Source: Heliocidaris erythrogramma (Eukaryota; Echinodermata; Echinoidea; Camarodonta; Echinometridae). Taken from it: DNA of 64,000 nt. Made by a program: the position numbers and the translations under genes. Below, piece by piece: positions 42,859 through 54,839 of the stretch (within the stretch, counting starts at the first letter, position 1; each line of letters begins with the position of its first letter). Location: assembly GCA_025617745.1 (NCBI GenBank), contig CM046869.1:1572823-1636822 (forward strand), in the 5' to 3' direction. The notes under the pieces were generated by a model that saw only the letters and a list, made by a program, of their open reading frames with translations, had not been told where the DNA came from and ran no database searches.

Positions 42859-45800
42859 GTAAGTTGGACTGTTCATTTGCAAGTAACGATGCTGCCACAA
42901 TGTCATGTGCTAAGTATGCATTTTGGTGGAAAACGTTCAAATAATACTTTATTTTGTTGACGACATATGAGATTTATTCGTTTTATTTGTAAAGAAAATT
43001 TCATTTTTTAAGATTGGTCAAATTTTTTACTGGTTAGGGGCATAAATTGGGGCTGTCATTATGCCATAGATTTTCAAAAAGGAGGGCTAAATTCTAATCG
43101 TAATGTCAATCCTGTCTCCAGCTTTTCATCCAATGCATCTTTTTTCCCTTCTCTCAATTTTGTTATATATATATATATATATGCAAAGAAACAAATTCAT
43201 TTTCTTATAGTGATTTGTCTTTATTTGTTCTTGAAATTCCCAAAGCAACCATCGCTTTCCCCATGTTTTTAGTTTTCGCCTTTTTCTATTTTATTGATAT
43301 TTACTATATAACACATATTTTAACGTCAGAAGGAAACACTCAATAGAAAAACTCATTTTTAGAGAATCCTGGTGTTCCAACATTATCACTTCCATTCACA
43401 ACGGAACGTCAAAATGGACCATATTGTTGTGCACTGAAATTTAATACACACTTCTTTGACAAGTGCCGAGTGACAAACTATTACACTAACATGTTATTAA
43501 ATAGGGATATCTAAAAATGCAACGATATTTTTTAATTGGTAGTATCTTAAAAGGCACTCCACAATTGTCAATAAATCTTCGTAGAGAATGTTAGTGTAGT
43601 ATATTCTATACAGTGTATGAATTTCACAAAGATTCTTCAAAAATGAAGGTTTGGATTAATTTTGCGTAGCCTGTTTCAAACGTTACCAAGAGACTTTTTT
43701 ATATAATTAATACTTTGTTACCAAGAGAGCGTAGTAATTTCACAATATGTGTATCCATTTCGCTTGAATTTTTCATAGTAAGTACACAAATTAATTTAAT
43801 TTCTTGTGAAAAAGAATGTTTTATGAACGTTAATTAAAAGCTTTATATCATGTACACAAACGTAAAGGTAGTATATTCTGTTAAATTAGAGGCATGATAA
43901 TGGCCATAAAAATAGAATCAAATGCATAAAAACCTAAAGCGCATTTCTTACATGTCTATCAACATTTATAGATGTTCTAAGAATGGATGTCATGAAAAAA
44001 ATGTTTGCGTTTGTTCAGCAAATCTAAGTGAAAAATGATACAATAATGGTTATCTTCTTTAGAACACGGCTTGGTTATTGGTTATTTTCTATAATGCATT
44101 GCTAATATAAGAATAATAATAAGACTAACGTGGGCTGTAAAAGCAAGTAAATCATCAATTTAATCCAGTACTTCTAGTAATGTTTCTTCTGCGTCTTACT
44201 CGTATTAACTCACTTCTTTGCATATTCACAAGTTACTGTTATCAATATTGAGATGTTTTTATCAAGAAATTATTACATAGAATGCTTTCATGTGAATGCT
44301 TGCCATGTCATGTTGAGACTATTAACTAAAGTATCAAATTTTAAATCAACATTTAAGAGGATGGAGGGGTGACAAAATTTTCGAAATGGTAAATCAAATT
44401 TTTTTAAATCTTTGATCCAACCTTCATAATGTTGGACCCAGCATGTTCAAAAAATTAAAATCTACAATTTTGAAAAAGTTGTCACTCCAACTTTTTGAGA
44501 TTTTTGGAATAATGTGTACACATATTGTGAACTATTGTGAATTATTCTGCAACGTTTGAAGAAAAAAAATTAAGGTCTCACACACAAAAAAATTCTTTCG
44601 CGAAATTATTGTGAAATTCATTTAAAATCTAGATAATACTCTAAAACCAAAACTTTCAAAGTTCTATTCAAATTGATCAGATGCTTTTAGAGATTTTACA
44701 AACCTAATTCTCGTTGCATTTTTCTTCTGAGACATCCTGAATTTATATAGTCAGAATGCAATAATTCGTCTTTAGGCAAACCTGCATACATTTGAAGCAA
44801 TACGGAAAATCATTAGGCGGGCCGTGTGTCAGCATCCTCATATTCAAGATTAATTCAAGGTCTTGTACAGAAAAAAAACATTTAGTTCTTTCGCAAAATT
44901 AGTGAAATTCATTTAAAATCTAGATTATACTCTAAAAACAATACCTACAAAGTTTTATTCAAATTGATCAGATGGTCACAGGCCCAGGGCTGCCTCCAAC
45001 GTTTTTTGTGATCATGACATTGAACCTGCGACATTATTATGAATTCACAACTCCTCACGATATCACATTTATTTAATCGGTTCTGCTTCGAGTACGTGAG
45101 AGGGAAGGGGAAGGATGACAAATAATTTCTCAAATGAGCACATTTTAGCAGCGGCTTGCAGGCCCTAATGAATTTAAGGCCTTCTGACATATCCGAAGGT
45201 GAGTAAAACTGGATACCGATTTGGAAGCATTTTCTTATAAAGGACTACTAAATTCATTCAGTGGTTTACCAATCATTAATAAAGGGGGAAAAGGTAATTT
45301 AAGTCCTTGTTATCCAGTCCATTGACCACACAATTTCCGTATTTTAAGTTTTTGGTACTAAATACAGAAATTTCATTTGTTCTTTTTATTTAAAGATTGC
45401 AGAGGTCTACCTTATTTATCGATCAACTTGCATAACGGGAATATGTAGCACTTTGGCCGTGGCTATTCATCGCTTCATCGTTATTCGCTTCGATCCATTC
45501 AACAAGCGCCATCTTGTGACCGCTCCTCGCTGCATCATTATCTGTGTAATCTTCTGGGCAATCCCAAGCATAGTTTTCCTCAACATTGACATGAATGTGC
45601 GTATCGACATCTTCGTTTTACCCGCTGTTACGGTTGGATCGCACAGTCTTTGCGCTGTCTGCTATGTTGTCGTATATTCGACGATTGCCGGCGCCGCGCG
45701 TAAAGCGGGTCTCTCTGGAGAAGTATTAGTACAGCGTATCAAGCAAAATAAGAAAATATTGATTACCTTCGCGATCATTATGGGAACCAATTTATTTTGT

Positions 45801-46160
45801 GCCCCGTACTGTGTGCTTTTATTCATCGGCTACACACGATCAGACTGGGTAACAGTCAAGGTTGGCATTTACCTTGATTATGCATTCTGGTATAAAGTTG
45901 TCGAAAACATTGCACTCTGCCTTCTGGGTTTCAATGCTTGTCTGAATCCGATTATTTACTGGACCCGGCTAACAGAGTTTCGCCGGCTGCTCGGAGGGCT
46001 TCGTTGTTGCAAAGCGAGCAATGCTGATGACGAAATATCTCGTAACTCAAAAAGCACGAGCAATGACGAGAGTTCTTTTCAAACCAAGGAGAGTTCTGTC
46101 GCAGCACGTGGAGATGGTAAGATCTCCGGAAAGCCAAATATTTACAATGTTCATATCTAG
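42652..46160 (+). CDS. Rhodopsin-like GPCR, gene 2, two exons, 323 aa
   Basis: Exons 42652-42858 and 45396-46160 join in phase 0 across a 2537-bp GT-AG intron. The product has seven predicted membrane segments. TM1 is followed by the ICL1 motif KLRKTQN and TM2 by CNIALAD. TM3 ends AIHRFIVIRFDPFNKRH (HRF in place of DRY). A short ICL3 (LVQRIKQNKK) precedes TM6, which has CAP in place of CWxP. TM7 carries NPIIYWTRLTEF. The first position of exon 2, where class A receptors have the disulfide cysteine of TM3, is not cysteine, and the second extracellular loop has none. The tail has SSFQTKESS and ends IYNVHI. Ligand unknown. It resembles the lineage-specific receptor expansions of sea urchins. Confidence 0.87.
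42859..45395. other. Intron of GPCR gene 2
   Basis: Non-coding A+T-rich sequence. A direct repeat of about 110 bp (TCGCGAAATTATTGTGAAATTC ... TTGATCAGATG, trimmed) occurs at about 44581-44692 and 44868-44975. A TA microsatellite is at about 43166-43182. Confidence 0.6.
45396..46160 (+). CDS. GPCR gene 2 exon 2 (TM3-TM7 and tail)
   Basis: Acceptor TTTATTTAAAG. It codes for 254 residues beginning IAEVYLIYRSTCITGI and ending NIYNVHI. Confidence 0.87.
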   Translation: MAEVYLIYRSTCITGICSTLAVAIHRFIVIRFDPFNKRHLVTAPRCIIICVIFWAIPSIVFLNIDMNVRIDIFVLPAVTVGSHSLCAVCYVVVYSTIAGAARKAGLSGEVLVQRIKQNKKILITFAIIMGTNLFCAPYCVLLFIGYTRSDWVTVKVGIYLDYAFWYKVVENIALCLLGFNACLNPIIYWTRLTEFRRLLGGLRCCKASNADDEISRNSKSTSNDESSFQTKESSVAARGDGKISGKPNIYNVHI

Positions 46161-46608
46161 GCGAAACTGCAACTCAAAGGCTCGTATTATATAAGTTAAA
46201 CCAAATGCGAGATAAAGTAATGTTAAAAACTTCTGTACCATTTGAGGCACAGAAGTGGTTCATTGGCACGCGCGTTTAATTTTCAATTGCATAAAATGGC
46301 GTGAAACATGTTCAGAATTGATCCTAGACGTAGACCATTATTAAGTATTTTCAAATTTTGCGCTTTGGTAATTCTTTAGACGCGCGCGCACCCCATGTTG
46401 AATTTATTATAATAATGTCAGTGCCCTTTAACTTAGTTCATTTAAGGCATTTCTACTGTTTACCTGCGCATGCACGTACGTGTGCGTAAACCGCAAGTCG
46501 TGCGCAAATGCGCAAATATCGCGCATTTTATTTCCAGTGCCCGAAATGGACGCTCTCCCTGCACCCAGTCGGCTGTATCGCATGGTCATCTTTAAAGTTA
46601 TGTTTCTC

Positions 46609-46614
46609 AATAAA
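46609..46614 (+). promoter_or_regulatory. Possible polyadenylation signal for GPCR gene 2
   Basis: AATAAA about 450 bp after the stop codon. Plausible but not unique in this sequence. Confidence 0.3.
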
Positions 46615-46828
46615 TATTAATGCTGTGCTCATTAGATTTTCTGCAAAAATAAACGAATAGTTTACCAACACAGGGATATTTTGTTTAAGTCAGAATTTTA
46701 GAAACAAGTTGTTAATTTACTTTGAAATTACTAGATGTCTCTTTAGCAAACTATTTTAGGCCGTATCAGTGCACTTTTGTTATTTTGCAATATATGTTCT
46801 AGCTGCAAAATGATTAATTGTGTTTGAA

Positions 46829-47309
46829 GTATGATCACTTCACCTAATACCGGCCATGTCATAATACCGACCACTAAGCGTATCATGGCATCTAGCGCGC
46901 GTCTTGCAAATCAACCCATGGGACTACGCGTAGAATGTCTAGCAACTTTGAGAACAGGCAAAATAGAGCAAGATGAGGAATAAAAACGTAATTATTATCA
47001 ATTTTTTGTTAATTTTTCATATTTTCATTAAAATAATCACTTTTCATAAATTGCCATTGACTATGTGCAGGGGTCGGAAATAAGACGCACTTCTCGACGA
47101 GGCGTAAAATGAGATGACTCTATTGCGACGTCATTTCTACAAGAACGCGCAAGTATTATCGCTCGTCAGTACCTGGATCTTGTTCCCCAGTATTTGGCCC
47201 CAGTATTTGGGTAATAGTCTGATGAATTTTCATTACGTTTCATGAAGAATCTTTGCCGTAGTCGTTGGGAACATCGTTAAGAGGCCGGTATTAGGTAAAG
47301 GCATCATAC
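46829..47309. mobile_element. 481-bp MITE with 27-bp TIRs
   Basis: Left end GTATGATCACTTCACCTAAT (continuing ACCGGCC, 46829-46855) matches the reverse complement of 47283-47309 at 24 of 27 positions. The internal sequence repeats a related motif (ATAATACCGACCACTA near 46862). No coding sequence. Confidence 0.72.
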
Positions 47310-47932
47310 TTTATATACTCTACCAAAATAAGTTCCCCTATGACACTTTTCAATATAATTCGAGAAGCATTTAATGAAATATGATTATCTAAAAAGCAAA
47401 GTATATGTAAATATGTATATAGTAAATATTGCAGTTCGTACGATGAAAAAAGTTGCCCCTTGCGTTTCAATACAGGGTGTACATGTGGATTCTATTCCAT
47501 TCTTCAGTTCATGTACTGGCCCATAACTGTATTTTAATTCATGAAATTGCATTGAAAGATCGCGATGAATTCGAATGACAAATTAGGCATCTGAAGATGA
47601 AAAAAATCAGATTAAAGACTTGGGCAGAGTTTTTCATGTAAACCCCAGATTGCATTATCGAACGAAAGTGCAGTTGTTGTTTTTTCTTGTAAAAAATCAT
47701 TATGAAAACATTATCAATTGTTAAAAATTAACCAGCAAAAATATTTTCAATATGAAAATATCGAAAAAAAATCGGATTCCGTCCATTGGCGTGGATGCGT
47801 CCATTTCTTCTTTTCATTAAAAACCATTTCGGGATTCTCTAAAATGCAAGTTTTATAGACAGATTTTTGAAAAGCCCCTGGTTTGGGAGGGGGATAGCTC
47901 CTTCCACACCTCCTGCGCTCGGTCGCTTCGCT

Positions 47933-48868
47933 CAGTGGCGTATGGGGGGAGGGGCACGTGCCCCAGGCAGCACTTGGAGTTGGCGCAAAAAAAAACAAAG
48001 GCGAGAAAGAAAAGAAAAAGGGGGAAATGAAGAAAAATCATAATCCTTACGGAATGTGCGCCGCCTAATCCGCAGGGTAAATATAGTCTGCAAGCACATA
48101 CCCTTATTTGACACTTTATCAGAAAACAATTTTGTCATGGGAGAAGCCCAGCCCAGCTATCGACTGGTCAGGAGCAGCTACAGTACATGGCATATGATAG
48201 TCTTATAGTGCTGACACTGCGACTGACCAGGGTTTCTGCAAACTATGGTAAATGCACTAGAAATCTAAATTTTGAAGGTTGGAAATGCGAACACTTTCCG
48301 AAGCTCGGTCGCTTTGCTCCCTCACATATCTATTTTCTTGCAGAAGCTCGTAAATTCGTGCCCCCAGTGTAAAGTCCTTAAAAAGCAAAAAGTTTGATAA
48401 AAATAAAGAAGTAATTATTGCTTTGCTGACAATATCATGTAAGTTTCATATGACTCCAGCTAAATGTTGCGCCCCCAATATAGGATAAAGTGTATAAAAC
48501 AGAAGTTGCAAAGGTTCTACTTTTGAAAGAAATCTCAACTTCACGTCGCCTTGCTGATTTTCGCGACTCTTTCTCAAGCCTATAGGATTTTCGTTAGTTT
48601 TGCTCCCTATCGTAGAAGTGAGTGAATAGAAAACCGCTTATCAATGTATAAAATTCGAGCTTCTCTACCGCTCAACTGCGGTGGTCAATTGCAAAATTTC
48701 CTGGGTATAAAATGCAAATTGTGTTTTTTATGGTAGAAATTGAAAAACTTGCCGCTCGGTCGCTTTGCTTCCTCACTTGTACAATAACGTAGATAGGTTT
48801 GGGCACTCTGAGGAGGGGCGTAACTTCATCGTTTGCCCCAGGCGCCATAATCCCTAGATACGCCACTG
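47933..48868. mobile_element. 936-bp non-autonomous hAT-like element
   Basis: Ends are CAGTGGCGTAT and ATACGCCACTG, an 11-bp perfect TIR. The octamer GCTTCGCT lies directly outside both ends (47925-47932 and 48869-48876). An 8-bp duplication with CA...TG ends fits the hAT superfamily. No transposase is encoded. The element contains repeated phrases such as CTCGGTCGCTTTGCT (near 48305 and 48757), close to the target-site sequence, so chance similarity is a small concern. Confidence 0.78.
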
Positions 48869-49145
48869 GCTTCGCTTCCTCGCCGTTCTCCCCCCCCCCC
48901 CCCAATCATGAACACAGATCGACGCCGCTGCACGTGTATGATATATGTACGACCAAACAATGATATGTAAGTCCTTGTATCCCAAAAATGTATCACAGAA
49001 ATATAAGTCGATAAATCATAACTATACATCTTTGTGATGAAAGCATGTCTGGAGTTATTTTTTTTTTGTTTAGTCTTTGAAAATATGATTGAGTGAAACA
49101 GAAAACACGATTGCAAAGACTTTCTAAAATCAAGCTGAGGCAATC

Positions 49146-49502
49146 ACAGAAAGGGATATCGACATCGCCCACCGGATTGGCTCGCCGAAAAACCGACAAG
49201 CAAGGCCTATCATCGTAAGGTTCTCTAATCGACGATCAAGGAATGCTGTCTATGAGGGGAGGCGCAAGCTGAAGGGTGTCTCCACCAAGGATGTTGGACT
49301 TCATGGAGCACCAGGAAAGATTTTCATCAATGAGAATCTCATTCCTGCGACTCGGGCGCTGATAGGAGAGGTGAACGTGGCAAGGAGGAAGGCCGGATTC
49401 AAGTTCTTGTGGACTTATAATGGGAAGATCTATCTGCGAAAGAATGAAAAGGAGTCTCCTGTCATCGTCCACACCAGGGCAGACATTGCCAAGATCAAGT
49501 AA
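49146..49502 (+). pseudogene. LINE ORF1 C-terminal fragment (5'-truncated)
   Basis: An open frame without a start codon reads TERDIDIAHRIGSPKNRQAR, then PIIVRFSNRRSRN, VYEGRRKLKGVS and INENLIPATRALIGE, ending ADIAKIK and TAA. This is the RNA-binding RRM/C-terminal part of a LINE ORF1 nucleic-acid chaperone. The missing N-terminus is explained by 5' truncation during insertion. The stop is 46 bp before ORF2. Confidence 0.8.
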
Positions 49503-49548
49503 ATATTCAATGTTGTCAATATGTCCTTTGTAAATATCAATTTTTTTC

Positions 49549-52500
49549 ATGTTTGACCCTAATTCAAATGATACCGATGTAAGTCAAATACGAACGACTA
49601 TCGATGATATTGGAATCAACGACCCATTTACTGTAACCAATTCACAAATCTCTCCAAATAATTTTAATGTTACGATGGAAGAGCTGTTTCTGTCGTCCTT
49701 GAATGTTTCTCACATAAATATACGATCTTTAAACAGAAATTATAATGCATTTAGAGAATTGTATGAAGACGAATTCAAATCCAAATTCAATATAATAGGT
49801 TTATCAGAAGTATGGAACGTAAGAGAACCTAATCAATTCAACATGACCGGTTATAATCTAGAGTTACAATGTAGGACTAATCAGAGAGGGGGAGGAGTGG
49901 GAGTTTATATCCATTCTTCTTTAACTTATTCTAGGATTCCCACTTTGTCTTTGAATAATGCTGAATCTTTATGGATGCAAGTGTATATACAAAATACTAA
50001 AATAACTGTCGGTGTCATTTATAGAAAACCCGATAGCAATTTTGAAGATTTCAAAGCTGAATTTAATTCATTACTACAGAATATGAATCTAGATAGAAAT
50101 CGTTGTATAATTCTAGGAGATTTCAACATTAACCTCTTGACTGGTAATGAGAAAACAAATGATTTTTTATACATGACAGAATGTTTTGGTATGCGCCAAT
50201 TAATCTCTAGCCCAACTAGAATTTCTAACACAAGCTCGTCACTTATTGACCATATATATTCAAACATTTCCTCTTATCATATCCAGTCTGGATGTATTGA
50301 AGTTGGTATCTCTGACCACTTACCTGTATATGGTATATTTGAGAATTTTGCAAGTACAACAAAGAAGAAAACCTTTACCTACAGAAACTATCGAAAATTT
50401 TCATTAGAATCTTTTCGTGATGAATTAAATGATGTCCAATGGCTAGATGTATATGAATGCACAGATCCAAATGAAGCATATAATAAATTTCTCACGCTCT
50501 TTTTGAATATCTGTGATAAACATGCTCCGATTGAAACTAAAAGTGCAGTAAGCAAAAAGAATTCAAAACCGTGGATCACACGAGCTATCAAAAAATCAAT
50601 TTCAAAAAAACACAAACTGTACTCCAAAGTTTTGAAATCACATTATGAGAAAGAATCTGTAGAAAAGTATAAAAGATACAGGAATATCCTAACCACAGTA
50701 TTAAGAAGTGCAAAACAAATGTATTTCAATGAATTGTTTGAAAGGGACAAAACCAATTCTAAAAAGACCTGGAAACACATAAATAATTTATTAGACAAAA
50801 GAAACACTTCTAAAAAAGATACTAAAGTGTTTGAACTATGTAAAGTTGATTCCGATGGTGCAATTAACACTGTTACTGAACCAACAGATATTGCCAATGT
50901 CTTTAATGATTTTTTTGTAAATGTTGGTCAAAAGTTAGCAAAAAAAATTAAGGATTCTAACCTTAGTTACGACCACTACTTGGGTACCCGCCAAAGCAGT
51001 ACGTTTTTCTTTTCACCAATTACTAATTCAGAAATTAGGGATACAATTCTTAATTTAGACCAAAACAAAGCATGTGGATATGACGATTTGCCAGCCAAGC
51101 TTTTAGTTGCGGCTGTTGATTTTGTTAGTGAACCCCTTTCTTATATCTTAAACACATCTTTTACATCCGGTATCTTTCCGGATAGATTAAAGATAGCAAG
51201 TGTGACTCCCATTTTCAAAAAAGGAACAAAAAATTTACCTGGCAACTATAGACCTATTTCTATCCTACCAATTATTAGCAAGGTATTTGAAAAATTAGTG
51301 AATAGCCGACTAATGAAATTCTTAGAAAAGAATGGTATTCTCTACCAGCATCAATATGGATTTAGACATGGTTATAGTACTAAACTTTCATTAGTAAATT
51401 TGCTGAATCAAATTACCCAGCAAACAGATAATGGTTCAGTTACAGTCGGTGTATTTATTGATTTTGCCAAAGCCTTTGATACCATTGATCATTCTATACT
51501 TGAGAAGAAATTAAATCATTACGGTATACGTGGAATAAGCTTACAGTGGTTTCAGAATTACTTATCACATAGATATCAGTTTGTATGTTATGATGGTATA
51601 AAGTCTACCAGAAAGAAAATAGAATGTGGAATTCCACAGGGATCAGTTCTGGGACCGACTTTATTTCTCCTTTACATCAATGACCTACCGAATTCCTCGA
51701 CATATTTTAACTTTCGTTTGTTTGCTGATGATTCAAATTTATTTCACACTTTCCATCCAGGAGAGAGCAGTATTGATTTATCAGCAATCAGTAGAAACTT
51801 AATGGATATCTCAGCATGGTGCAGTACAAACAAATTGACAATTAATATTGATAAAACTAATTATATTTTATTTAGAAATAAAAGAAGAAAATACACATTA
51901 TCTGGTCTTCTGTCCACTGATGACAAAAACATACAATCTGTTGATTCTGCATCCTTTATTGGAATTTGCATTGACCAAAACCTAGATTGGAAAAAGCACA
52001 TAAGCAACGTCTGCAAAACGATAAGCAAGAAAATTGGAATATTATATAGGATACGCCATTTTGTTTCAAAGAAAATATTAACAATGTTATATAATGCTTT
52101 TATTCTGCCTCACATTATTTATGGATTAGAAGTTTGGGGAGCTGCAAACAAAACATTTTTAAATCCTTTATTGATCCTTCAAAAACGAATTGTACGAATG
52201 ATATCTTTCAAAGGTTTATGGCACCACACAGCTCAGTTATTCATTAATTTACAGATTCTAGATATATTTAAACAATATAGATATGTAATCGGAATGCTTA
52301 TATTTGATCTCATAAATGATCGACTGCCTCATAAATTTTCAGATTATTTTTCATTTATCAATCATTCTTATCAAACACGATGTAGGGAAAATTGTAACCT
52401 CAAAGTAATAAAAATTAGAACAAATGTGGGGAAACAATCTATTTCATATTCAGGCCCTATTACTTGGAATCAGCTGCCAACAGGTTTAAGAAGTATAAAT

Positions 52501-52551
52501 TCCAGAAGATCATTTAGTAGACAATTAAAAAAGATAATCCTCTGTCAATGA
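49549..52551 (+). CDS. LINE ORF2: APE endonuclease and reverse transcriptase, intact
   Basis: One thousand codons with no interruption. The APE-like endonuclease occupies about residues 50-265: HINIRSLNRN at 55, catalytic E87 in LSEVW, GVIYRKP, GDFN at 190-193 and SDH at 255-257. The RT covers about 500-780: NYRPISILPIISKVFEK, FIDFAKAFD from 636, GIPQGSVLGP, and the catalytic FADD at 725-728. A thumb and C-terminal region follow (SFIGICIDQNLDW, LPHIIYGLEVWG), ending WNQLPTGLRSINSRRSF. All recognised catalytic residues are present. It would nick DNA and prime reverse transcription. Whether it is expressed is unknown, because the 5' end with its promoter is missing. Confidence 0.93.
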   Translation: MFDPNSNDTDVSQIRTTIDDIGINDPFTVTNSQISPNNFNVTMEELFLSSLNVSHINIRSLNRNYNAFRELYEDEFKSKFNIIGLSEVWNVREPNQFNMTGYNLELQCRTNQRGGGVGVYIHSSLTYSRIPTLSLNNAESLWMQVYIQNTKITVGVIYRKPDSNFEDFKAEFNSLLQNMNLDRNRCIILGDFNINLLTGNEKTNDFLYMTECFGMRQLISSPTRISNTSSSLIDHIYSNISSYHIQSGCIEVGISDHLPVYGIFENFASTTKKKTFTYRNYRKFSLESFRDELNDVQWLDVYECTDPNEAYNKFLTLFLNICDKHAPIETKSAVSKKNSKPWITRAIKKSISKKHKLYSKVLKSHYEKESVEKYKRYRNILTTVLRSAKQMYFNELFERDKTNSKKTWKHINNLLDKRNTSKKDTKVFELCKVDSDGAINTVTEPTDIANVFNDFFVNVGQKLAKKIKDSNLSYDHYLGTRQSSTFFFSPITNSEIRDTILNLDQNKACGYDDLPAKLLVAAVDFVSEPLSYILNTSFTSGIFPDRLKIASVTPIFKKGTKNLPGNYRPISILPIISKVFEKLVNSRLMKFLEKNGILYQHQYGFRHGYSTKLSLVNLLNQITQQTDNGSVTVGVFIDFAKAFDTIDHSILEKKLNHYGIRGISLQWFQNYLSHRYQFVCYDGIKSTRKKIECGIPQGSVLGPTLFLLYINDLPNSSTYFNFRLFADDSNLFHTFHPGESSIDLSAISRNLMDISAWCSTNKLTINIDKTNYILFRNKRRKYTLSGLLSTDDKNIQSVDSASFIGICIDQNLDWKKHISNVCKTISKKIGILYRIRHFVSKKILTMLYNAFILPHIIYGLEVWGAANKTFLNPLLILQKRIVRMISFKGLWHHTAQLFINLQILDIFKQYRYVIGMLIFDLINDRLPHKFSDYFSFINHSYQTRCRENCNLKVIKIRTNVGKQSISYSGPITWNQLPTGLRSINSRRSFSRQLKKIILCQ

Positions 52552-52974
52552 ATTTCAACTATATATGAATAACAAAAAAGTAATTAGTATTAATGCTTTT
52601 TCATGTAAATATTGTAAATTGTAAATATATGTATCAATTGTAAATTGTAAATATATTTGAATGTAAAATGATTAATATGTATAATAGTGATAATGGGCTA
52701 ACCTCGATTAGCATTATGCTATTTTGCTAGCTCATTTTACCAAAGTATTTCGATCTGTATTTATGCACTGTATATTCGTTGTATTCTTGTATTCTTGGTA
52801 ATAAATAAATATTCTATTCTATTCTATTCTGAGGCAATATCAATAGCCCATCACATTTGGAAATGTTCGAAAATTACAATGACATTGCATTACCCGAACA
52901 TGATTTCTATATGAAATATTATACGGAATTGAAATTGCCCTTGAGCTAACTTCTAGCATATCTTTGCCGTCGTC

Positions 52975-53620
52975 TTTGAATGGATTGACTGACTGGTTGA
53001 TAGATTACTTGATTGATTAATTGATTAGTTGACTGATTGATTGATTGGTTAATTGGTTGGTTGATCAATTTATTAATTGACTGGTTAGTTGATTCATTGG
53101 TTGATTGATTGGATGAATTGTTGATTGATCGATTGACTAGTTGATTAGTTGATTGATTGCCTAGTTGGTAGATTTGTTGATTTATTTTTTGAGTGATTGT
53201 TTGCTTGCTTGTTTGATTGCTTGGTTGATTGATTGGTTGATTGATTAGTTGCTGGGTTGATTGATTGGTTGCTGGGTTGATTGATTAGTTGACTGATTGG
53301 TTGATTGATAAATTGATTGAATGTTTGATTGATTGCTTACTTGCTTGATTGATTAGTTTATTGATTGGTTGATTGATTGATTGGTTGCTTGGTTGATTAA
53401 TTTACTGGTTGTTGGATTGTTTGATTAATTGATTGATTATTGGATTGATTGGTTGTTTGCTTGGTTGATTAATTTATTGATTGTTGGATTGTTTGATTAA
53501 TTGATTGATTATTGGATTAGTTGATTACTTGATTGAGTTGTTGATTAGTTGAATGATTGATTGATTGGTTGGTTGATATATTGATTTGTTGATTGGTTGA
53601 TTTGCCGGTTGATCAAGTGA
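52975..53620. repeat. TGATT-rich degenerate minisatellite
   Basis: About 640 bp of loosely repeated TTGATTGATTGG, TTGATTAGTTGA and TTGCTTGGTTGA phrases on a 4-base backbone. Strong strand bias: nearly no C in this stretch. It directly follows the flank of the LINE insertion. Confidence 0.85.
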
Positions 53621-53629
53621 CTTTTTACA

Positions 53630-54835
53630 TGGGAAAAGTGTTAAATGTTGATTTGTGTTGCAGTCGAGTGGTTTGATAATGACCGAAGTTTTTTGTTGTG
53701 GAAGGTTATGAGTTTGAGCCCCGGCACGACATCCATGGCCTTTTCATACCAACCGTACGCAGGTGAGAAATAAGGACGTGGTAGGATGGAGAAAGAAATT
53801 GTGATTGAATTTGCATTTGTATTACGCTCTATATGAATATAAAAATGTATAAATGGGCCAACGTTTTTCAATGCATACAATAAAAACACGTGTGGATAAA
53901 TGCATTAAATTTTTAAAAAGAAAAAATGTGAGCAAAGGACACGCTATTATTCTTAGCGATTACACATTATCTCTTTAATATATACGTTTTCATTACTTAA
54001 TGTGATAATAAACGACTTAATCTGACGTCAACATTTCCTCCAAGGAAAGCTTGAGGAATGAAATGTCATTTTCCATTTTGCCTCAACTCATGGAGTTCAC
54101 GTGAGCTTCATACGCCCCCTGTCGACAGTGTTTACACAGTTACGACTAGCACGCATGAATACTTCGGGCTCCCATAGAAACACGTGTTAATATAGAAGAG
54201 GATCAAAAATTTATATTTCAATAATCTTTCGACAAGAATCATTTTAATTCACAGAGTAGCAACAGTAGTGAGGGTCCTACAAAGTGAGGTATTTTGTGGG
54301 GCACATAACTGGCACAAATAAACACTGAGGAGGCTGAAACAATTTGCCAATAACGAACCACGACTTCTCACTGCTAGAAATGCACTGCAGATCAAATGAT
54401 TCCTTTTAAAAAAAGTCCAAGGCGTCCAACCTCTAGCAAAGGGGTGAAATATTAAAGAATCTGACTCCCAAACACCAATTCTCTCTTGAGTAGATTTACA
54501 GCGGACAAGTATTCAATTTCATATGAATATTTTGATCAGCTACCAATATATCATCTTAATTTTTAATGTCTGTCCAAAATACATCAAGCGGATGAAATAC
54601 TCATATGTGCACTACTTTTGTCGATAACAGAGCTAGTGAGTGGAGGTTTATTACCTCCGGTTTCCGGTTGCCCAAATCTTCATTAGACATTCAGCATTGT
54701 CGCATGCGAAGAATATATTAAAATATAAAAATAATACACCAAATTTGTAAAGAAAAGGTTCAATCAAAATTCAAAACTGTGCTATAGGTAAAGCTTTTTA
54801 CATATTTAGGAGATAATTCTACCACTATTCGGCTT
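53630..54835. other. Intergenic sequence, no gene
   Basis: A tRNA-like fragment may be present near 53660-53730 (GTCGAGTGGTTTGATAATG, GGTTATGAGTTTGAGCCC), resembling the SINE head at 23.7 kb. Otherwise nothing is recognised. Confidence 0.35.
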
Positions 54836-54839
54836 TGAT

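Larger units (their letters stand above)
49145..52830 (+). mobile_element. 5'-truncated LINE with intact ORF2 and target duplications
   Basis: The element starts inside ORF1, continues through an intact ORF2, and ends in an ATTCT run (about 52811-52830). The decamer CTGAGGCAAT precedes the start (49135-49144) and overlaps or follows the end (52829-52838), the expected target-site duplication of target-primed reverse transcription. Clean duplications and a 1000-codon open frame indicate a recent insertion. The APE-type endonuclease and RT type put it in the jockey/CR1-like group. The finer clade is not settled by eye. Confidence 0.9.
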
